This document shows positions 32,598-35,299 of a stretch of 35,299 nt of DNA, one piece after another (the first letter of the stretch is position 1; each line of letters begins with the position of its first letter). The notes under the pieces were generated by a model. It searched no databases. It saw nothing but the letters and a program-made list of their open reading frames with translations, and was not told where the DNA came from. The position numbers were made by a program, and so were the translations under genes. Origin of the DNA: Gammaproteobacteria bacterium (GTDB taxonomy: Bacteria; Pseudomonadota; Gammaproteobacteria; Arenicellales; Poriferihabitantaceae); assembly GCA_011523765.1 (NCBI GenBank), contig WTGA01000051.1:1-35299 (forward strand), in the 5' to 3' direction.

Positions 32598-35299
32598 ATG
32601 ACGGACAATTGCCGGCTCCCCGAATTTACCGACCGGCAGGCCGCCCGCCATGCCGGTGAACTGTATGGGCTGGAAGGACGGATTTCCCGGCTGGACGGGG
32701 AGCGGGACCTGAATTTCCGCATCGACCGTGACCAGGGTCCCGTGGTGTTCAAAATTGCCAATGCCACGGAATCCCTGGAGATGCTGAATTGCCAGCAGGC
32801 CGTTTTCGAACGAATTTCCCAGGATGAGACGGCGGTTTCCTGTCCCCGGGGCCTGAAGTCCAAAACCGGTCGATACGTGGAAACCGTTCATTCGGCCAGC
32901 GGGGCCCGCCATTATTGTCGTGCGGTCCATTTCATGGAGGGCCGGCTGTTTTCGGAAGTCAATCCCCATACCCCCGGGTTGCTGGAAAGCCTGGGAAGTG
33001 CGGTAGGGGGAATCAATCGTGCCCTGGACGGTTTTTCGGATCCGGCTCTTGAGCGCCCGCTGTTATGGAAAATGGACAATGCGCTGGAGGTGATTGAACG
33101 GTTCCGGCCATTGGTCCAAGACGCACGGCGTGGGTCCCTCCTGGACGGGTTTGCCCGGCAATTTCAGGACCGGGTGCTTCCGCTGTCCGGCCGGTTGCGC
33201 AAAGGGGTCATTCACAATGATGCCAACGACCACAACCTGATCGTCAGCGGTCCAGGGCCATGGGACCGGAAAGTATCCGGCATTCTCGATTTCGGGGACA
33301 TGGTGAATTCGTGGATTGCCGTCGATCCGGCCGTGGCGGCCGCCTATTCGATGCTGGGGAAGGCGAAGCCCCTGGATGCCGCGGTTTCCGTGATCAGGGG
33401 CTATCATCAGGCCTGCCCCCTGAATGAAACGGAAATCAGTGTTTTATTTGAGCTGGTCTGCATGCGGTTGTGCATGAGCGTCAGTATCTGTGCACACCAG
33501 CAATCCCAGGAGCCCGGAAACGAATATTTGCGCATCAGTGAAAAGCCTGCCTGGCAGGTGCTGGAGCCATTGAGCCGGGTCTCCCGTGATTTTGTGCACT
33601 TTCTGTTCAGGGATGCCTGTGCCCTGGAACCGGTTCCGGACAGTGCGGGAATCGTTCACTGGATCCGAACCCGCCGCCCGGAATTCAAACCCATTGTCGA
33701 GGTCGATTTGCAAACGGATCCGTTGCTGGTCCTGGATCTGGGGGTGGGCAGCCCCCATCTGCCGGACCCGTCGGCCCCCTGTGATGCCGAAACCATGACC
33801 CGGGATGTTTTTCGACGGATCGAGGATTCGAAGAGTGTCGCCGGAATCGGGAAATATGACGAATACCGGCTGGTCTATGATACGGACGACTTCACCGATG
33901 CCACCGGCCATCGAAGAACCCTGCACCTGGGGATGGATATTTTCATGCCGGCGGGGTCGCCTGTCTTTGCCCCGTGGGACGGGACCGTCTTTGCGGCCTC
34001 TTTTGAGGAAACCCATCTGGGGTATGGAGGGACCCTGATCCTCCGGCACACCGTCACCGAAGCAAACGGCGCGGGAAAGGGAGCCACACTGACTTTCCAC
34101 ACGCTGTTCGGGCATTTGAGCTTCGGCTCCATCGCGCACTTGAAAGCCGGGCAGCCGGTTTCCAGGGGGCAGAAAATCGCGGAGATGGGAGATGCCTCTG
34201 AAAATGGCCACTGGCCGCCGCATGTCCATTTCCAGCTGATTACCCACATGCTTGACGAGACGGAGACTTTTGTGGGGGTGGGGAGCCATGCATACCGGAA
34301 TGTCTGGTTGAGTCTGTGCCCGGACCCGAACGGGATATTGGGCATCCCGGGAATGGAACTGGAAAAACCGGGCGGTCCCCCCGAAATGGTTCTGGAAAAG
34401 TTGCAGGCCAGTCGCCGGCAGTGCCTGGGTCCCTCATTGAGCCTTTCCTACGGCACTCCCATACACCTGGTTCGCGGCAGCATGCAGTACCTGTACGATT
34501 TCACCGGGCGCCGGTACCTGGATGCGGTCAACAATGTCCCCCATGTCGGGCACTGTCACCCCAGGGTGGTGGCGGCGGAACGGGCACAGTCGGGGGTCCT
34601 GAACACGAATACCCGGTACCTGTATTCCGCCATCCAACAGTATAGCGAAAGATTGCTGGACCGTTTCCCCGATCCCCTGGAGGTCTGTTTCCTGGTCAAC
34701 AGCGGAAGCGAAGCCAATGACCTGGCACTCCGGCTGGCACGAAACTTCACTGGCAGGCAGGATGTCTGGGTCCTGGACCATGCCTATCATGGAAACCTGT
34801 CCAGCCTGATCGAGATCAGTCCCTATAAGCATGATGGGCCGGGAGGCAGCGGGACTCCTGCGCATGTCCACAAAATGGTCATGCCCGACCGGTATCGGGG
34901 GAGATACCGGGCGGGCGACCCGGATGCCGTCGGCCGGTACATTGACCTGATCGGGAAAGACCTGTCGTCTGCAGAACCGCATTCGGGTCCTGCCGCTTTT
35001 ATCTGCGAATCCATCCTTGGCTGCGGCGGGCAGGTATTTTTGCCCGAAGGGTATCTGAAAGGGGTCTATGCACGGGTTCGTGAAGCAGGCGGGTTGTGCA
35101 TTGCCGATGAAGTCCAGGTGGGTTTCGGTCGGATTGGCAGTCATTTCTGGGCGTTTGAAGCCCAGGACGTGGTGCCGGATGTGGTGACCCTGGGCAAACC
35201 CATGGGCAACGGGCATCCGATGGCGGCGGTCATTGTAACCCGTGAAGTGGCCGACGCCTTCCACAACGGCATGGAATACTTCAACACCTTTGGCGGCAA
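32598..35299 (+). CDS. APH kinase - M23 peptidase-like - class III aminotransferase fusion (3' end missing)
   Basis: The frame is open from the ATG at 32598 to the window edge (900 residues, incomplete). Residues about 1-330 are an aminoglycoside-phosphotransferase-type kinase with H206-x-D208-x-x-D-H-N and I-L-D-F-G-D. Residues about 400-560 are an M23/LytM-like domain with intact zinc-site pattern: H443-x-x-x-D447 and H542-V-H544. Residues about 600 onward are a class III PLP enzyme of the phospholyase/AGXT2 type: [22 protein letters not shown] and PLP lysine K867 in L-G-K-P-M-G. In animals, hydroxylysine kinase and phosphohydroxylysine or phosphoethanolamine phospholyases are separate proteins of these two kinds, so the fusion may phosphorylate an amino alcohol and then eliminate phosphate and ammonia. 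No signal peptide is seen, so the M23 part would be cytoplasmic. About 100 residues should be missing. Confidence 0.88.
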   Translation, partial: MTDNCRLPEFTDRQAARHAGELYGLEGRISRLDGERDLNFRIDRDQGPVVFKIANATESLEMLNCQQAVFERISQDETAVSCPRGLKSKTGRYVETVHSASGARHYCRAVHFMEGRLFSEVNPHTPGLLESLGSAVGGINRALDGFSDPALERPLLWKMDNALEVIERFRPLVQDARRGSLLDGFARQFQDRVLPLSGRLRKGVIHNDANDHNLIVSGPGPWDRKVSGILDFGDMVNSWIAVDPAVAAAYSMLGKAKPLDAAVSVIRGYHQACPLNETEISVLFELVCMRLCMSVSICAHQQSQEPGNEYLRISEKPAWQVLEPLSRVSRDFVHFLFRDACALEPVPDSAGIVHWIRTRRPEFKPIVEVDLQTDPLLVLDLGVGSPHLPDPSAPCDAETMTRDVFRRIEDSKSVAGIGKYDEYRLVYDTDDFTDATGHRRTLHLGMDIFMPAGSPVFAPWDGTVFAASFEETHLGYGGTLILRHTVTEANGAGKGATLTFHTLFGHLSFGSIAHLKAGQPVSRGQKIAEMGDASENGHWPPHVHFQLITHMLDETETFVGVGSHAYRNVWLSLCPDPNGILGIPGMELEKPGGPPEMVLEKLQASRRQCLGPSLSLSYGTPIHLVRGSMQYLYDFTGRRYLDAVNNVPHVGHCHPRVVAAERAQSGVLNTNTRYLYSAIQQYSERLLDRFPDPLEVCFLVNSGSEANDLALRLARNFTGRQDVWVLDHAYHGNLSSLIEISPYKHDGPGGSGTPAHVHKMVMPDRYRGRYRAGDPDAVGRYIDLIGKDLSSAEPHSGPAAFICESILGCGGQVFLPEGYLKGVYARVREAGGLCIADEVQVGFGRIGSHFWAFEAQDVVPDVVTLGKPMGNGHPMAAVIVTREVADAFHNGMEYFNTFGG

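Overview
The window reads as a chromosomal stretch of a GC-rich Gram-negative bacterium, most likely a marine or marine-related member of Pseudomonadota. The signs are a lipoprotein with a lipobox, a TolQ/MotA-type channel, binding-protein-dependent ABC import, and many quaternary-amine or osmolyte catabolism genes. There is no rRNA, tRNA, CRISPR array or insertion sequence. The taxonomic guess is inference. All genes appear intact except one decayed decarboxylase (10464-11065) and the last gene, which runs off the right edge.

Region 1 (62-20374) is a carnitine/betaine catabolism island. At the left, a divergent pair of transcription units encodes a carnitine-dehydrogenase-like enzyme plus a CaiD-like hydratase (minus strand) and an acyl-CoA dehydrogenase (plus strand). 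Next comes a betaine-type ABC importer: a tandem two-domain permease, a periplasmic binding protein and a ProV/OpuAA-type ATPase. Then come a group II PLP decarboxylase, an N-carbamoylputrescine-amidase-like nitrilase and a decarboxylase pseudogene. A tight plus-strand operon follows (11357-20374): beta-keto-acid cleavage enzyme (BKACE), a carnitine dehydrogenase-thioesterase fusion, an SDR, an acyl-CoA dehydrogenase, an ADP-forming acyl-CoA synthetase, a second CaiD-like hydratase, a DddP-like M24 protein and a GNAT acetyltransferase. The operon has a good candidate promoter (TTGACA-17-TGCAAT) with a perfect 12-bp palindrome over its -10. A plausible route is: import a betaine, activate a C4 betaine to its CoA thioester, desaturate and hydrate it to carnitinyl-CoA, oxidise carnitine to 3-dehydrocarnitine, cleave this with acetyl-CoA, and hydrolyse betainyl-CoA to glycine betaine. 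The DddP-like gene adds possible lyase chemistry on dimethylsulfoniopropionate (DMSP) or an analogue.

Region 2 (20455-29233, minus strand) is an eight-gene, nearly gapless operon and the best candidate for an undescribed system. In transcription order it encodes an exported protein, a lipoprotein, a single-TM protein with a long helical, repeat-like periplasmic part, a single-TM PEGA-repeat protein with a C-terminal FGE/SUMF1 fold lacking the catalytic cysteines, a 55-residue single-TM protein, a MotA/TolQ/ExbB-type channel, and two proteins with an ExbD/TolR-like N-terminal TM (with a conserved Asp) joined to a von Willebrand A domain. I infer a proton-driven envelope machine in which VWA domains replace the usual peptidoglycan- or TonB-binding domains.

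Region 3 (29760-35299, plus strand) returns to amine metabolism: a dimethylarginine dimethylaminohydrolase, a GMC oxidoreductase of the choline dehydrogenase type, and a large fusion of an APH-type kinase, an M23 metallopeptidase-like domain and a class III aminotransferase fold. The fusion is cut off by the window end.
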